The notes beneath the pieces were generated by a model. The model worked only from the letters and a program-made list of their open reading frames with translations, searched no databases and had not been told where the DNA came from. Position numbers and translations under genes: made by a program. Shown here piece by piece: positions 1-8,208 of a stretch of 49,414 nucleotides of DNA; positions within the stretch are counted from its first letter, which is position 1, and every line of letters starts with the position of its first letter. The stretch lies in contig QCGZ01000002.1 of the NCBI GenBank assembly GCA_003279705.1, positions 155,266 to 204,679 of the forward strand, written 5' to 3'. The DNA is from OCS116 cluster bacterium AG-390-I16. GTDB taxonomy: Bacteria > Pseudomonadota > Alphaproteobacteria > MED-G09.

Positions 1-104
1 TTAAATTAATAAGTCGTCCATCTGCTTCAGCTCCTGCCGTAGGTTTAAATAAATTGCATAAAAAACAACAAGAAACATTAGTGAATCAAGCTTTCAAGGA
101 TTAA
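1..104 (+). CDS. sucA: 2-oxoglutarate dehydrogenase E1, C-terminal end (partial)
   Basis: This is the last 33 codons of a gene that enters from the left edge, read in the frame starting at base 3 and ending at TAA 102-104. The visible tail contains the pattern SRPSASAPAVGLNKLHKKQQ followed by a short run ending in FKD. This matches the conserved C-terminus of SucA (RPASASPAxG...HxxQQ), the thiamine-diphosphate E1 subunit of the 2-oxoglutarate dehydrogenase complex. The adjacent sucB 9 bases downstream agrees with the usual sucAB operon. Only the extreme end is visible, so no catalytic residue can be checked. Confidence 0.8.
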   Translation, partial: KLISRPSASAPAVGLNKLHKKQQETLVNQAFKD

Positions 105-113
105 GGAATTAAA

Positions 114-1310
114 ATGACAACAAAAATAAAATCACCAACCTACCCTGAGTCAGTATCTGACGGTACGATTTCAAACTGGGTAAAAAAAGAGGGAGAAAGC
201 GTTAAACAAGATGAATTAATAGCCGAAATTGAAACTGATAAAATAGTTTTAGAAGTTCTTTCACCTATTGATGGAGAAATATCAAAAATTATTAAAAATG
301 AGGGAGATATAGTTTTAAGCGGCGAGTTAATTGCAGAAGTTGAAAAAAATCATATATCTACGAGCGTTAACGAAAGTATTGAAGAGGACACAAAAAATTT
401 AGAAACCAATATTTCAACAGAAAGCAAAAAGTCTATGGGGCACGGTCCAGCCATAAGAAGGTTACTAGATGAACATAAAATTAATCCAAAGGATGTTGTT
501 GGAACGGGAAAAGATGGAAGACTAACAAAAACTGACATTAAAAATTATTTAAGTGAATTTGAGAGTAAAAAGATAAATGAGTCAGAATTAACACCTGTCA
601 AGGATAGCTCAAGGGAAGAGGAAAGAGTTCCTATGTCCAGAATGAGGTCTACAATTGCCAAAAGATTGTTAACTGTAACTCAAGAAACTGCCATGTTAAC
701 AACTTTTAATGAAGTTGATATGCAGCCAATTAAAAATCTTAGAAATGAGTATGGAGAAGATTTTAAACAAAATCATGGATTAAAGCTAGGTTTCATGGGT
801 TTCTTTGTAGCAGCCTCAATAATTGCTCTAAAAAAGTATCCGATAGCAAACGCATCAATAGACGGTAGTGATGTTGTATATCATGGTTATCAAGATATCA
901 GTGTTGCTGTTTCAACCGATAAAGGTCTAGTTGTTCCTGTTATTAGAGATGCAGATATGATGACCTTGCCCGAGATAGAAAAAGTAATTATTGAATTCTC
1001 TTCAAAAGCACAAGAAGGAAAATTATCAATTGAAGAAATGCAAGGTGGAACTTTTACAATATCTAATGGTGGTGTTTTTGGATCACTATTATCCACTCCA
1101 ATTTTAAATGCTCCGCAAACCGCAATATTAGGTATGCATAAGATTCAAGATAGGCCTATTGTAATTGATGGGAAAATTGAAATAAGGCCAATGATGTATT
1201 TAGCTTTAAGCTATGATCATAGACTCTTAGATGGTAAGGATGCTGTATCTTTCTTAATAAGTATTAAAGAGCAATTAGAAAAACCAGAGCGCTTACTTTT
1301 AAATCTTTAA
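114..1310 (+). CDS. sucB: Dihydrolipoyllysine succinyltransferase (2-oxoglutarate dehydrogenase E2)
   Basis: This E2 core moves the succinyl group from the E1 intermediate to CoA in the TCA cycle. The 398-residue protein has the family layout. A lipoyl domain spans about residues 1-77, with the lipoyl lysine K43 in ETDKIVLEV. An E1/E3-binding domain lies at about 110-146 ([13 protein letters not shown]...GRLTKTDI). The catalytic domain ends with HRLLDGKDA, where His369 and Asp373 fit the conserved HxxxDG active site. The ATG follows an AAGGA site by about six bases and lies 9 bases after sucA, so the two are co-transcribed. The dihydrolipoamide dehydrogenase gene (lpd), which often follows, is not here; an unknown gene takes its place. 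Confidence 0.95.
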   Translation: MTTKIKSPTYPESVSDGTISNWVKKEGESVKQDELIAEIETDKIVLEVLSPIDGEISKIIKNEGDIVLSGELIAEVEKNHISTSVNESIEEDTKNLETNISTESKKSMGHGPAIRRLLDEHKINPKDVVGTGKDGRLTKTDIKNYLSEFESKKINESELTPVKDSSREEERVPMSRMRSTIAKRLLTVTQETAMLTTFNEVDMQPIKNLRNEYGEDFKQNHGLKLGFMGFFVAASIIALKKYPIANASIDGSDVVYHGYQDISVAVSTDKGLVVPVIRDADMMTLPEIEKVIIEFSSKAQEGKLSIEEMQGGTFTISNGGVFGSLLSTPILNAPQTAILGMHKIQDRPIVIDGKIEIRPMMYLALSYDHRLLDGKDAVSFLISIKEQLEKPERLLLNL

Positions 1311-1328
1311 AAACTTAAGAAGTTTCAA

Positions 1329-1937
1329 ATGAATAATAAAGAAATAGAAATATTTTTAGAATTTTTTTTCTTATATAAATGGACAAAATTAAAAGAAGAT
1401 TTTTTTAATTTAAAAATAGCAAAAAAGTTTTTAAGTGATAGAGATATAAAAAAAAATTCATTTTTAAAAAAAATTTTAGTAAAGCTTAATGAAGAAGACA
1501 ACAATAAACATTTAGAAAATATTAATTTTTATAATTCAAAAAAAAATTTAGATTTAGTCTGTTCTATAATATTTCTTAGAAATGTAATTATTGAAAAAAA
1601 TAATAAAGAAATATTACCTTTAAATTTTAAAGATTTTGAAAATATAAAAATTGAATATGCTCATTTAAGAGTTGAGCTTTTAAATAAAATTAAAAAAAAT
1701 TTATCTAATCAAAAAAAAGAGGGAAAGAATTCTTCCTTAAATAAAGATGAATATTTCCAAAAAATTGCCGATCAACTAGAGGATAAGTATCATAGTATAA
1801 AAAATGAATTAGGTTATGAATTTTTAAGATATAAAGATATAAAATTAATAAAAACTCTCGATAAATCAAGTAATTATATAATAATAAATTCTGGCCAAGA
1901 AATAAAAAGACCTGAAAATAATATAAATATTAATTAA
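1329..1937 (+). CDS. Hypothetical Lys/Asn/Ile-rich protein downstream of sucB
   Basis: I do not recognise this 202-residue protein. It is rich in Lys, Asn, Ile and Glu, has no clear signal peptide or membrane helix, and appears largely helical. Its DNA is much more AT-rich than sucB, with many A-runs of 6-9, yet the frame stays open for 609 bases, which argues for a real gene. It starts 18 bases after sucB in the same direction and ends 18 bases before the convergent P450 gene, so it is probably read through from sucAB. An aromatic N-terminal stretch (FLEFFFLYKW) and a better-conserved-looking segment near residues 140-175 (YFQKIADQLEDKYH...GYEFLRYKDI) are the only landmarks. Confidence 0.6.
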   Translation: MNNKEIEIFLEFFFLYKWTKLKEDFFNLKIAKKFLSDRDIKKNSFLKKILVKLNEEDNNKHLENINFYNSKKNLDLVCSIIFLRNVIIEKNNKEILPLNFKDFENIKIEYAHLRVELLNKIKKNLSNQKKEGKNSSLNKDEYFQKIADQLEDKYHSIKNELGYEFLRYKDIKLIKTLDKSSNYIIINSGQEIKRPENNININ

Positions 1938-1955
1938 TACTTAAGTAAAGCATGA

Positions 1956-3233
1956 CTATTCTTTTTCAAAATCTATATGCAGTTCTTTAAGAGCTCTTAA
2001 TAGGTAATGAGGATGATAAGTAAAATCGTTCTTATTTTGAGAAAAACTTATTGTTTTAAATCTATCTAAAGCCGCTTTAAAACCCCACCATAGTTCTCTT
2101 CTAGCCAAAGGTGCACCAAGGCAATGATGAGTTCCAGAACCAAATGCCATATGTGAACCAGCTTTTTTTCTATCTAAATTAATTTTTTCAGGTTCATCAA
2201 AAGCTCTCTCATCTCTATTAGCTGCTGCATATCTTACATTAACAACAGAGCCTTTTGGAATTTCAACTCCATGAAAAATAATATCTTTTGCAGCAGTTCT
2301 CATAAGACTTTGAACAGGAGATTCTAAACGAAGAACTTCTTCAACAAAAACTTTAAGATACTTATCTGGATCAGATTTTAATCTTTTCCAGATATCAGGA
2401 TTTTCAATCAAAAGCTTTATTCCTGCAGAAAGAGCGTTTGTAGTAGTTTCGCTTCCACCGACAAAAGTATCTGCCATCATTTCAGCATGAAGCTCGTTAT
2501 CATTAAGGGGTCTTCCCCACTCTTCAATCTCAGTATTTACCAACTCACTAAGTAAACTATCATCAGGGTTTTTTCTCAGCTTTTCAAAGATTGGTTGAAA
2601 ATAATGTTGTCCTTCAATCTCTCTCTCAATTGCTTCTAATTCCTGCTCTTTTGTTAACATCATGCCAATTCTGTGAAAAAAAGCATCTGTAGAAATTTTG
2701 ATTTTCCATAAGTCTTCCTCATTTTGAATACCCATTTGAACGCCAATTATCTTCAAAGGAAGAGGAATCGAAAACTCTTTAACCCAATCACAGCTTCCTT
2801 TATTAATAAAAGCATCGATTAAATCATATGAGGTTTTCTCTACAATTGTCTCTAATTCTTTAATTTTACTGGGCCTGAAAGCTTTATCAAAAATAGACCT
2901 CATTTCTTTATGATTTGGATTATCTCTTCCTGCTAATGTAGGGGAAGGAATCCAACCTTTTTCTTCAAATAGCTTTACACCCTGCTTTACATGATCAGAG
3001 TTAATATTTGACTCTGCTTTTTGAGCAGCTGCCCCAAAGGAGCTACTAAAGTTTTCTGTATCTAAAAGCAACTCTCTTACATATTCATACCTAGTAACAA
3101 TAAAAAATCCTGTTTTTGGATCCTGATAGACAGGCGCATCATCTCTTAATGTCTTATAAGCGCTATAAGGACATTGCTGAACTTGATTAGATGTTAAATC
3201 AACATCACTATGATTAATATTTTCCTTACTCAT
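1956..3233 (-). CDS. Cytochrome P450 (soluble bacterial class)
   Basis: This is a haem-thiolate mono-oxygenase that would insert oxygen into a hydrophobic substrate using electrons from a separate ferredoxin/reductase. The 425-residue length is typical of soluble bacterial P450s and no membrane anchor is seen. The oxygen-binding I-helix motif GGSETT is at 259-264, the ExxR pair is E299/R302, and the haem loop AFGSGTHHCLGAP places the cysteine ligand at C371. All essential residues are present. It is the last gene of a leftward unit with a small coiled-coil protein, a membrane desaturase and a 2-TM protein. No ferredoxin or ferredoxin reductase lies nearby. The substrate is unknown; the P450 at 41851-43236 is a different subfamily. 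Confidence 0.95.
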   Translation of the reverse strand: MSKENINHSDVDLTSNQVQQCPYSAYKTLRDDAPVYQDPKTGFFIVTRYEYVRELLLDTENFSSSFGAAAQKAESNINSDHVKQGVKLFEEKGWIPSPTLAGRDNPNHKEMRSIFDKAFRPSKIKELETIVEKTSYDLIDAFINKGSCDWVKEFSIPLPLKIIGVQMGIQNEEDLWKIKISTDAFFHRIGMMLTKEQELEAIEREIEGQHYFQPIFEKLRKNPDDSLLSELVNTEIEEWGRPLNDNELHAEMMADTFVGGSETTTNALSAGIKLLIENPDIWKRLKSDPDKYLKVFVEEVLRLESPVQSLMRTAAKDIIFHGVEIPKGSVVNVRYAAANRDERAFDEPEKINLDRKKAGSHMAFGSGTHHCLGAPLARRELWWGFKAALDRFKTISFSQNKNDFTYHPHYLLRALKELHIDFEKE

Positions 3234-3254
3234 ATTAATTTCTTTCTTTTTAGG

Positions 3255-3425
3255 TTATCTGTTATTTAATTCTTTTACACTTGCCTCAAGCTCGCTTACT
3301 CTTTTTTCAAGTTTGGTTAATTCTTCCTTCTTAACAAAACCAGAATCCTTCATAAATTTCTCTAAAGCAGGTTTCATCATTTTTTCCATACCTTTAAGAT
3401 CTTTAGCCATATTAAAAATATTCAT
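3255..3425 (-). CDS. Small coiled-coil protein between P450 and desaturase
   Basis: A 56-residue frame begins with ATG at 3425-3423 behind a strong ribosome site (AAGGAGTG) and ends in TAA at 3255. The N-terminal half is Met/Lys-rich (MAKDLKGMEKMMKPALEKFM). The C-terminal half, KLEKRVSELEASVKELNNR, shows heptad spacing of a coiled coil. It lies 29 bases after the desaturase and 21 bases before the P450, in the same direction. The shape vaguely recalls UbiK/BMFP-type accessory factors or phasin-like helices, but length and sequence do not allow an assignment. A scaffold or partner for the neighbouring oxygenases is only a guess. Confidence 0.65.
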   Translation of the reverse strand: MNIFNMAKDLKGMEKMMKPALEKFMKDSGFVKKEELTKLEKRVSELEASVKELNNR

Positions 3426-3454
3426 AATTCACTCCTTAAACATTCAATTAAATA

Positions 3455-4297
3455 TTACAAATCTTTATCTAAGCGACAATTTCTTTCTACAAGTATTGGT
3501 TTTAAAGCTCTGTAAGCAGCAGGATTTAAATTTAATGGTATTGAGGGATGTAAGTGATGGATAATATGATATTCCATTCCCATTGTTAGAACAGTACCTA
3601 TACTAGCTTTAAAACCCCTGGTATCTCTGTACCTTCCCTGCTCTATCATGGGGTGATGAGGCGCCCAAGATAATGTCATTCTAACATAACCTATTGCAAT
3701 TAATTTTGGTATCCACCATAGGCAAGCCACTTCAAAACCATACCCCAACCAAACAAAAATTACTAAAATTGTCCAATAAGATATATTTGTTAGTATAGAT
3801 TCAAATATAGTTCTCTTATTTTCTTTATTTTCTTCCATATTCTCTACAAAATTTTTGTAAAGATTATTTGCCGAGGTATTAATAAAAAAATTTACCAAAA
3901 CAGCATTCTTAAAATTTTTAGCTTTTGTAGCATAATCAGGGTCTTTTATTGGATGATTTGTATGTGAGTGATGATGCATATGGGTAGTACGAAGCAATCG
4001 ATATGGAACTGCTAAAGGAATTAACGAGGTATAACCAATTAGTTCATTAAACCAGAATAATGAAGATCCTTTTCTGGCAATATTTTCGTGCTGAGCCTCA
4101 TGTGAGGGTAAATAACTCAATAGCGTACAAATTAATGAAATTAAAAATGTTAAATACAAAGGTATTTGAGCCGTTAGGGTTAAAGGCCATAATGAAAACC
4201 AAACTAATAGATTAATTGCCCACCAACTAATCATGAACCATGGTGTTTTCCCTATAAAATGTCTTGCTATTAATCTTTCTTTTTTAACTAAATCCAT
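3455..4297 (-). CDS. Membrane fatty acid desaturase / hydroxylase family protein
   Basis: This integral membrane di-iron enzyme would desaturate, hydroxylate or ketolate a lipid or isoprenoid. The 280-residue protein has the three histidine boxes of the family: H66EAQH70, a cluster HMHHHSHTNH at 106-115, and MEYHIIHHLHP at 242-251. An additional His pair is at 214-215. Hydrophobic spans lie at about 20-40, 45-63, 88-100 and 172-206, giving the usual four-helix arrangement with cytoplasmic iron ligands. The family includes acyl-lipid desaturases and carotenoid ketolases/hydroxylases such as CrtW; sequence alone does not say which applies. It starts 6 bases after the 2-TM gene and precedes the small protein and P450, suggesting one oxidative pathway. 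Confidence 0.88.
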   Translation of the reverse strand: MDLVKKERLIARHFIGKTPWFMISWWAINLLVWFSLWPLTLTAQIPLYLTFLISLICTLLSYLPSHEAQHENIARKGSSLFWFNELIGYTSLIPLAVPYRLLRTTHMHHHSHTNHPIKDPDYATKAKNFKNAVLVNFFINTSANNLYKNFVENMEENKENKRTIFESILTNISYWTILVIFVWLGYGFEVACLWWIPKLIAIGYVRMTLSWAPHHPMIEQGRYRDTRGFKASIGTVLTMGMEYHIIHHLHPSIPLNLNPAAYRALKPILVERNCRLDKDL

Positions 4298-4303
4298 GTT
4301 TTC

Positions 4304-4507
4304 TCAAAACCAAAACCATTTACCTTTAATTGTAGCATATAGACCCCAAAAAAAACCAATAAATAAACAAGGTATTAAAGTTGGAACTCCCAATATACTC
4401 TCAATTTTATTATACTTTAAAAATTGTGATAATAAAGGTGCCAAAAACAAAACGCCAAAAAAAATACGACCTTTCGAAACTAAAAATATAAAAATATGAC
4501 TAAACAT
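4304..4507 (-). CDS. Small two-helix membrane protein upstream of the desaturase
   Basis: A 67-residue frame with two hydrophobic segments (about residues 12-30 and 40-58) ends in TGA only 6 bases before the desaturase ATG, which implies translational coupling. The C-terminus (YATIKGKWFWF) is aromatic and basic. No good Shine-Dalgarno site precedes the ATG, so initiation may be weak or leaderless. No family is recognised. An opposite-strand frame of similar length covers the same bases, but the tight spacing to the desaturase and the membrane-like composition favour this strand. Confidence 0.5.
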   Translation of the reverse strand: MFSHIFIFLVSKGRIFFGVLFLAPLLSQFLKYNKIESILGVPTLIPCLFIGFFWGLYATIKGKWFWF

Positions 4508-4610
4508 AATGAAATATTAATATTTTTAAATAAATGTTCAATTTTAAAAAAATAATTTTTCTTTAAAGTAAAATTTAGTTTATAAAACTGAAATCTACCG
4601 GGAGAAAATA

Positions 4611-5627
4611 ATGTCAAATTTATCTAATTTACCTAATCTTAAAAAAATAGTTTTAAAAGAGAGACCTATCGATAACCCGAAAGTTGAAGGGTTTGACATA
4701 ATTGAAGAAATTTCTAGAGCTCCTAATGATGGTGAGATTTTAGTTCAGATGCAAGCTCTTGAAATTGGGGCATGGATTAGAACAACTCTTAATGAAGAAG
4801 CTTTTCATGGATCTACTCCTATAGGAGGAACAATTCCAGCACTTGGAATAGGAAAAGTATTAATCAGTAAATCTGATACATTTAAAGAAGGTGATATTGT
4901 AAACGGACCAATATTTGCACAAACACATACCACTATGCCTGCAGAAATGTTTGCTAAAGTAGAGAATCCAGAAATAGACCCCTTCACACAAATAGCAGTA
5001 TTAGGAGTAACTACAGGTCTTACTGCATATTTTGGCATTTATGAAGTAGGACAAGTTAAAAAAGACGATGTCGTTCTTGTGTCTGGAGCTGCTGGTGGAG
5101 TTGGTGCATTAGTTTGTCAATTAGCCAAAATTAAAGGTGCTAAAGTAATTGGTGTTGCTGGCGGTAAAGAGAAATGTGAAGTGCTAGTAAACGAAATTGG
5201 TGCTGATGCAGCTATTGATTATAAAAAAGATAACTTAGATGAAAAAATTAAAGAGTTCGCTAGTGAGGGTATTGATATATTTTTTGATAATGTAGGGGGA
5301 GAAATTTTAGATGCTGCCCTTGATAATATTAGAGACAGAGCAAGAGTTGTAATATGTGGCGCAATTTCCCAATACTCACATCATGACTCTGTTAATGGCC
5401 CAAGCTTATATTTAAGATTAGCAGAAAAATATTCAAGAATGGAAGGTTTCACAGTTATGCATTTTGAAGATAGATATCAAGAAGCTTCAAAGGAATTATT
5501 AAGTTTATATGAACAAGGAAAATTAAAAATTCCTTATCATATTGAAGATGGCATTGAGAATTTTCCATTAGCACTTCAAAAGCTTTTTACTGGAGGAAAT
5601 ACTGGTAAATTAATGGTAAAAGCTTAA
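4611..5627 (+). CDS. NADPH-dependent MDR-family oxidoreductase (zinc-independent)
   Basis: This is a medium-chain reductase of the prostaglandin/leukotriene reductase (CurA/YncB-like) branch, which reduces the C=C bond of enals, enones or related unsaturated carbonyls with NADPH. The 338-residue length is typical. The N-terminal GroES-like domain (about 1-125) lacks the catalytic and structural zinc cysteines. The Rossmann domain carries SGAAGGVG at 158-165, and DIFFDNVGG follows as in family members. The ATG has a good GGGAGAA ribosome site. A 90-base relic resembling this gene's own 3' end lies directly behind it. The physiological substrate is not known. Confidence 0.9.
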   Translation: MSNLSNLPNLKKIVLKERPIDNPKVEGFDIIEEISRAPNDGEILVQMQALEIGAWIRTTLNEEAFHGSTPIGGTIPALGIGKVLISKSDTFKEGDIVNGPIFAQTHTTMPAEMFAKVENPEIDPFTQIAVLGVTTGLTAYFGIYEVGQVKKDDVVLVSGAAGGVGALVCQLAKIKGAKVIGVAGGKEKCEVLVNEIGADAAIDYKKDNLDEKIKEFASEGIDIFFDNVGGEILDAALDNIRDRARVVICGAISQYSHHDSVNGPSLYLRLAEKYSRMEGFTVMHFEDRYQEASKELLSLYEQGKLKIPYHIEDGIENFPLALQKLFTGGNTGKLMVKA

Positions 5628-5632
5628 CTTTT

Positions 5633-5722
5633 CATATTGAAGAGGGAATTGAAAATTTTTCACTAGCTCTTCAAAAACTTTTTACTGGAGGTAATATAGG
5701 AAAATTAATAGTAAAAATTTAA
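5633..5722 (+). pseudogene. Relic of a second MDR reductase: duplicated last 30 codons
   Basis: This stretch repeats the final 90 bases (5538-5627) of the reductase in front of it, stop codon included. By eye 76 of 90 bases agree, there are no gaps, and most differences are at third codon positions. It encodes HIEEGIENFSLALQKLF followed by a tail close to the original. It has no start codon or upstream homology, so it is not a gene. The synonymous pattern suggests the donor was a working paralogue before most of it was deleted, for example by recombination between two tandem copies. Confidence 0.8.
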
Positions 5723-5775
5723 ATAAAACAAGCTAGCAAATTAACGTTTCTTCTGTTAGATAATATCGAAACTGT

Positions 5776-5851
5776 TCCCCGGTAGCTCAGTTGGTAGAGC
5801 AAGCGGCTGTTAACCGCTTTGTCGCTGGTTCGAGTCCGGCCCGGGGAGCCA
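5776..5851 (+). tRNA. tRNA-Asn (anticodon GTT)
   Basis: A full cloverleaf can be drawn. The acceptor TCCCCGG (5776-5782) pairs with CCGGGGA (5841-5847), followed by discriminator G and an encoded CCA (5849-5851). The anticodon stem AGCGG/CCGCT encloses the loop CTGTTAA with anticodon GTT at 5809-5811. The T arm contains GGTTCGAGTCC. Confidence 0.97.
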
Positions 5852-5905
5852 TTTTTTTAAATTTTCTATTTTAAATTTTTCCGACTATTGATATTATTGA
5901 TTATT

Positions 5906-6133
5906 ATGAAAAATATTAAATTATTAATTATTACCTTTATATTTCCTTTAATCCTTATCAATTGCTCTAATCAATATGATGGAGGAACTTACACTGGCAG
6001 CTCTTTGTCATCAAAAAAAATAGATGAAAACAGTGATCAAAAAACTATAGTAATTGAAGAAAAATTGACACCTGAAACTACCTCAACTCAATCAGCTGAT
6101 CAAATAATTGAGAATGAAGATAATTACAAATAA
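5906..6133 (+). CDS. Small putative lipoprotein at the head of the lipid-modification operon
   Basis: The 75-residue protein begins MKNIKLLIITFIFPLILINC, a short basic start and hydrophobic stretch ending in a cysteine. This resembles a lipoprotein signal, although Asn just before the Cys is unusual for a lipobox. The rest is Ser/Thr/Glu-rich and probably unstructured. I prefer the ATG at 5906 over the TTG at 5888, because it places the positive charge directly before the hydrophobic core. It lies 30 bases upstream of the FAD oxidoreductase, same strand. No function can be assigned. Confidence 0.6.
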   Translation: MKNIKLLIITFIFPLILINCSNQYDGGTYTGSSLSSKKIDENSDQKTIVIEEKLTPETTSTQSADQIIENEDNYK

Positions 6134-6163
6134 AAGAAAAGTATAATCTTTGAAGGATTTTTT

Positions 6164-7435
6164 ATGAAATTTGCCGTTGTTGGTTCGGGTATATCAGGTC
6201 TTTCTATGGCCTTAATTTTATCTCAAGATCATGAAGTTATTTTGTATGAAATTGATGACAGGTATGGAGGTCACTCAAACACTGTTGATGTTGACTATGA
6301 CAAAAAAAAGATAAGTGTAGATACAGGTTTTATTGTTTTTAATAAGTTAAATTATCCAAATTTAATAAAATTATTTAAATTTCTTTCAGTTAAATACGAA
6401 GATAGCGAAATGAGTTTATCAATTGATCATCAAAAAAATATGATTGAGTGGTCTGGTCAGGATTTAAAAACAATATTTGCTAAGAAACAATATTTTCTAA
6501 ACTTAAAGTTTTTATTCGGTGTTTTACAAATTTTAATTTTTAATTTTCATGTAAAGTATATTTTAAATTATAAAAATATTGAAAATATATCTCTTGAAGA
6601 ATGGTTGGAAAAAAAATTTTATACCAAAAGTTTTTTGGAACTATACTTAATTCCTATGGCTGGAGCAATTTGGTCAATGCCTCAAAAAGATATCATGAAT
6701 TACCCGGTGAAATCTCTATTTGAATTCTTTAATAACCATAAACTTATGCATGGTAAAAAAGACAGGCCACAATGGTTAACTGTCTCCGGAGGAAGTATTA
6801 ATTATGTAAATAAAATTATTAATTTTCTTGAAGCTAACCCTAAAGTAAAATTGTTTAAAAATAATGGTGTAAAGAAAATAAATAGAAAAAATGAAATTAT
6901 TAAAATTACTGATACTGAGGGAAATACTTCTGAAGTTGATCATATTGTTTTTTCACAAAACCCATCTAAAGTAGTTAATATTTTGGATGATATTCAGAAA
7001 AAAGAACTAGATATCTTAGGAAAATTTAAGGTCAATAAAAATACTGCTTATCTTCATTCTGATGAGAGTATTATGCCAGAGACTAAAAAAATATGGTCTT
7101 CATGGAATATATTTGTTCCTAGGGACGAAAAAAACCATATCTCAGTAACTTACTGGATGAATAAACTTCAAAATATTAATTATAAAACTCCATTATTTTT
7201 AAGTCTAAATCCAGCACGTCTTCCAAATGAAGGCTCTATTTTTAAAGTTATAGATTACGAACACCCAATATTTGATAGCAAATCAGTAACAGCTTTAAAG
7301 TTTTTAGATGAAATTCAAGGATTTAATAATACTTGGTATTGTGGTGCGTGGTCTGGAGATGGTTTTCATGAGGATGGCTTAAACTCTAGCTTAAGGTTAG
7401 CAAATAAACTTGGAATAAAAATATTATGGGATTAA
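6164..7435 (+). CDS. FAD-dependent amine-oxidase-like oxidoreductase (COG2907 type)
   Basis: The 423-residue protein starts with a dinucleotide-binding fold, GSGISGLSMALI, giving GxGxxG at 7-12. An acidic strand end and YGGHSNTVDV follow, as in the flavin amine oxidase/phytoene desaturase superfamily. This type is habitually found beside DUF1365 and cyclopropane-fatty-acid-synthase-like genes, as here. It overlaps the next gene by 10 bases, so the products are co-made. A GAAGGA ribosome site precedes the ATG. It probably oxidises a fatty acyl chain or an intermediate of acyl modification; the reaction is inferred from context and not proven. Confidence 0.88.
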   Translation: MKFAVVGSGISGLSMALILSQDHEVILYEIDDRYGGHSNTVDVDYDKKKISVDTGFIVFNKLNYPNLIKLFKFLSVKYEDSEMSLSIDHQKNMIEWSGQDLKTIFAKKQYFLNLKFLFGVLQILIFNFHVKYILNYKNIENISLEEWLEKKFYTKSFLELYLIPMAGAIWSMPQKDIMNYPVKSLFEFFNNHKLMHGKKDRPQWLTVSGGSINYVNKIINFLEANPKVKLFKNNGVKKINRKNEIIKITDTEGNTSEVDHIVFSQNPSKVVNILDDIQKKELDILGKFKVNKNTAYLHSDESIMPETKKIWSSWNIFVPRDEKNHISVTYWMNKLQNINYKTPLFLSLNPARLPNEGSIFKVIDYEHPIFDSKSVTALKFLDEIQGFNNTWYCGAWSGDGFHEDGLNSSLRLANKLGIKILWD

Positions 7436-8208
7436 GAACATCAATATTTGATGGTATAGTTGTCCATTCAAGGCTTATTCCTAAAAAGCATAATTTTCAA
7501 TATAAGGTTTTTTCAATATTATTTAATATTGATAATTTAAAGGATATTTCAAATAAAAATTTTTTCTTTTCATACAATAAGTTTAATTTATTTTCTTTTT
7601 TCGATAAAGATCACGGAGAAAAAGATGGATCCAATCCTAGGTCGTGGATTTTAAAAATTGCAAAAAAACAAAATATAAATGCAAATAATTTAAAAATTTT
7701 TTGTCTATGTTATCCTCGCGTTCTTGGTTACGCCTTTAACCCTATAAGTACATGGTTTATTTATGATAAGAAGTATTTAAAAATGATAGTTTATGAAGTA
7801 AGAAATACCTTTGGTGAAGATCATTCATATTCATTTAAAATCGATAATAATTTTGATTTCGATAACCATAAAACAAAAAAGTTAATGCACGTATCTCCTT
7901 TTATTAGTATGGATGGAGAATATAAATTTTCAACAGAAATAAATGAAGATAAGGTCAGTATAGTTATTAGAGGATTTATTGAAAAAAAACATTTAATAAC
8001 AGCTTCATTTAAAGGAAAATACAACCCTTTTAATGATAAAAGATTATTAATAAATTTTATAAAATATCCTTTTTTAACATTGAAAGTTACATATGGCATT
8101 CATTTTCAAGCATTGATTTTATGGCTTAAAAATATTAAATACATAAAACATAAAAAGTCCAAGTATTATAAAATTTCATACAATGAAAAGTATAAAGAAA
8201 ATGATTAA
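7426..8208 (+). CDS. DUF1365 family protein
   Basis: The 260-residue protein contains the family hallmarks CYPRVLGYAFNPISTWFIYD (about 98-117) and EVRNTFGEDHSY (about 125-136). The role of DUF1365 is not established. It almost always sits between a COG2907 oxidoreductase and a cyclopropane-synthase homologue, and a role in acyl-chain modification or substrate presentation is the usual inference. It overlaps the gene before it by 10 bases and the gene after it by 26 bases (or 8 if the methyltransferase starts at 8201). The sequence is basic with no signal peptide. Confidence 0.88.
   Translation: MGLRTSIFDGIVVHSRLIPKKHNFQYKVFSILFNIDNLKDISNKNFFFSYNKFNLFSFFDKDHGEKDGSNPRSWILKIAKKQNINANNLKIFCLCYPRVLGYAFNPISTWFIYDKKYLKMIVYEVRNTFGEDHSYSFKIDNNFDFDNHKTKKLMHVSPFISMDGEYKFSTEINEDKVSIVIRGFIEKKHLITASFKGKYNPFNDKRLLINFIKYPFLTLKVTYGIHFQALILWLKNIKYIKHKKSKYYKISYNEKYKEND

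Noticed and set aside
4233-4499. Plus-strand 88-residue frame over the desaturase start
   Set aside because: It overlaps the desaturase and the 2-TM gene on the other strand, has no family resemblance and no ribosome site.
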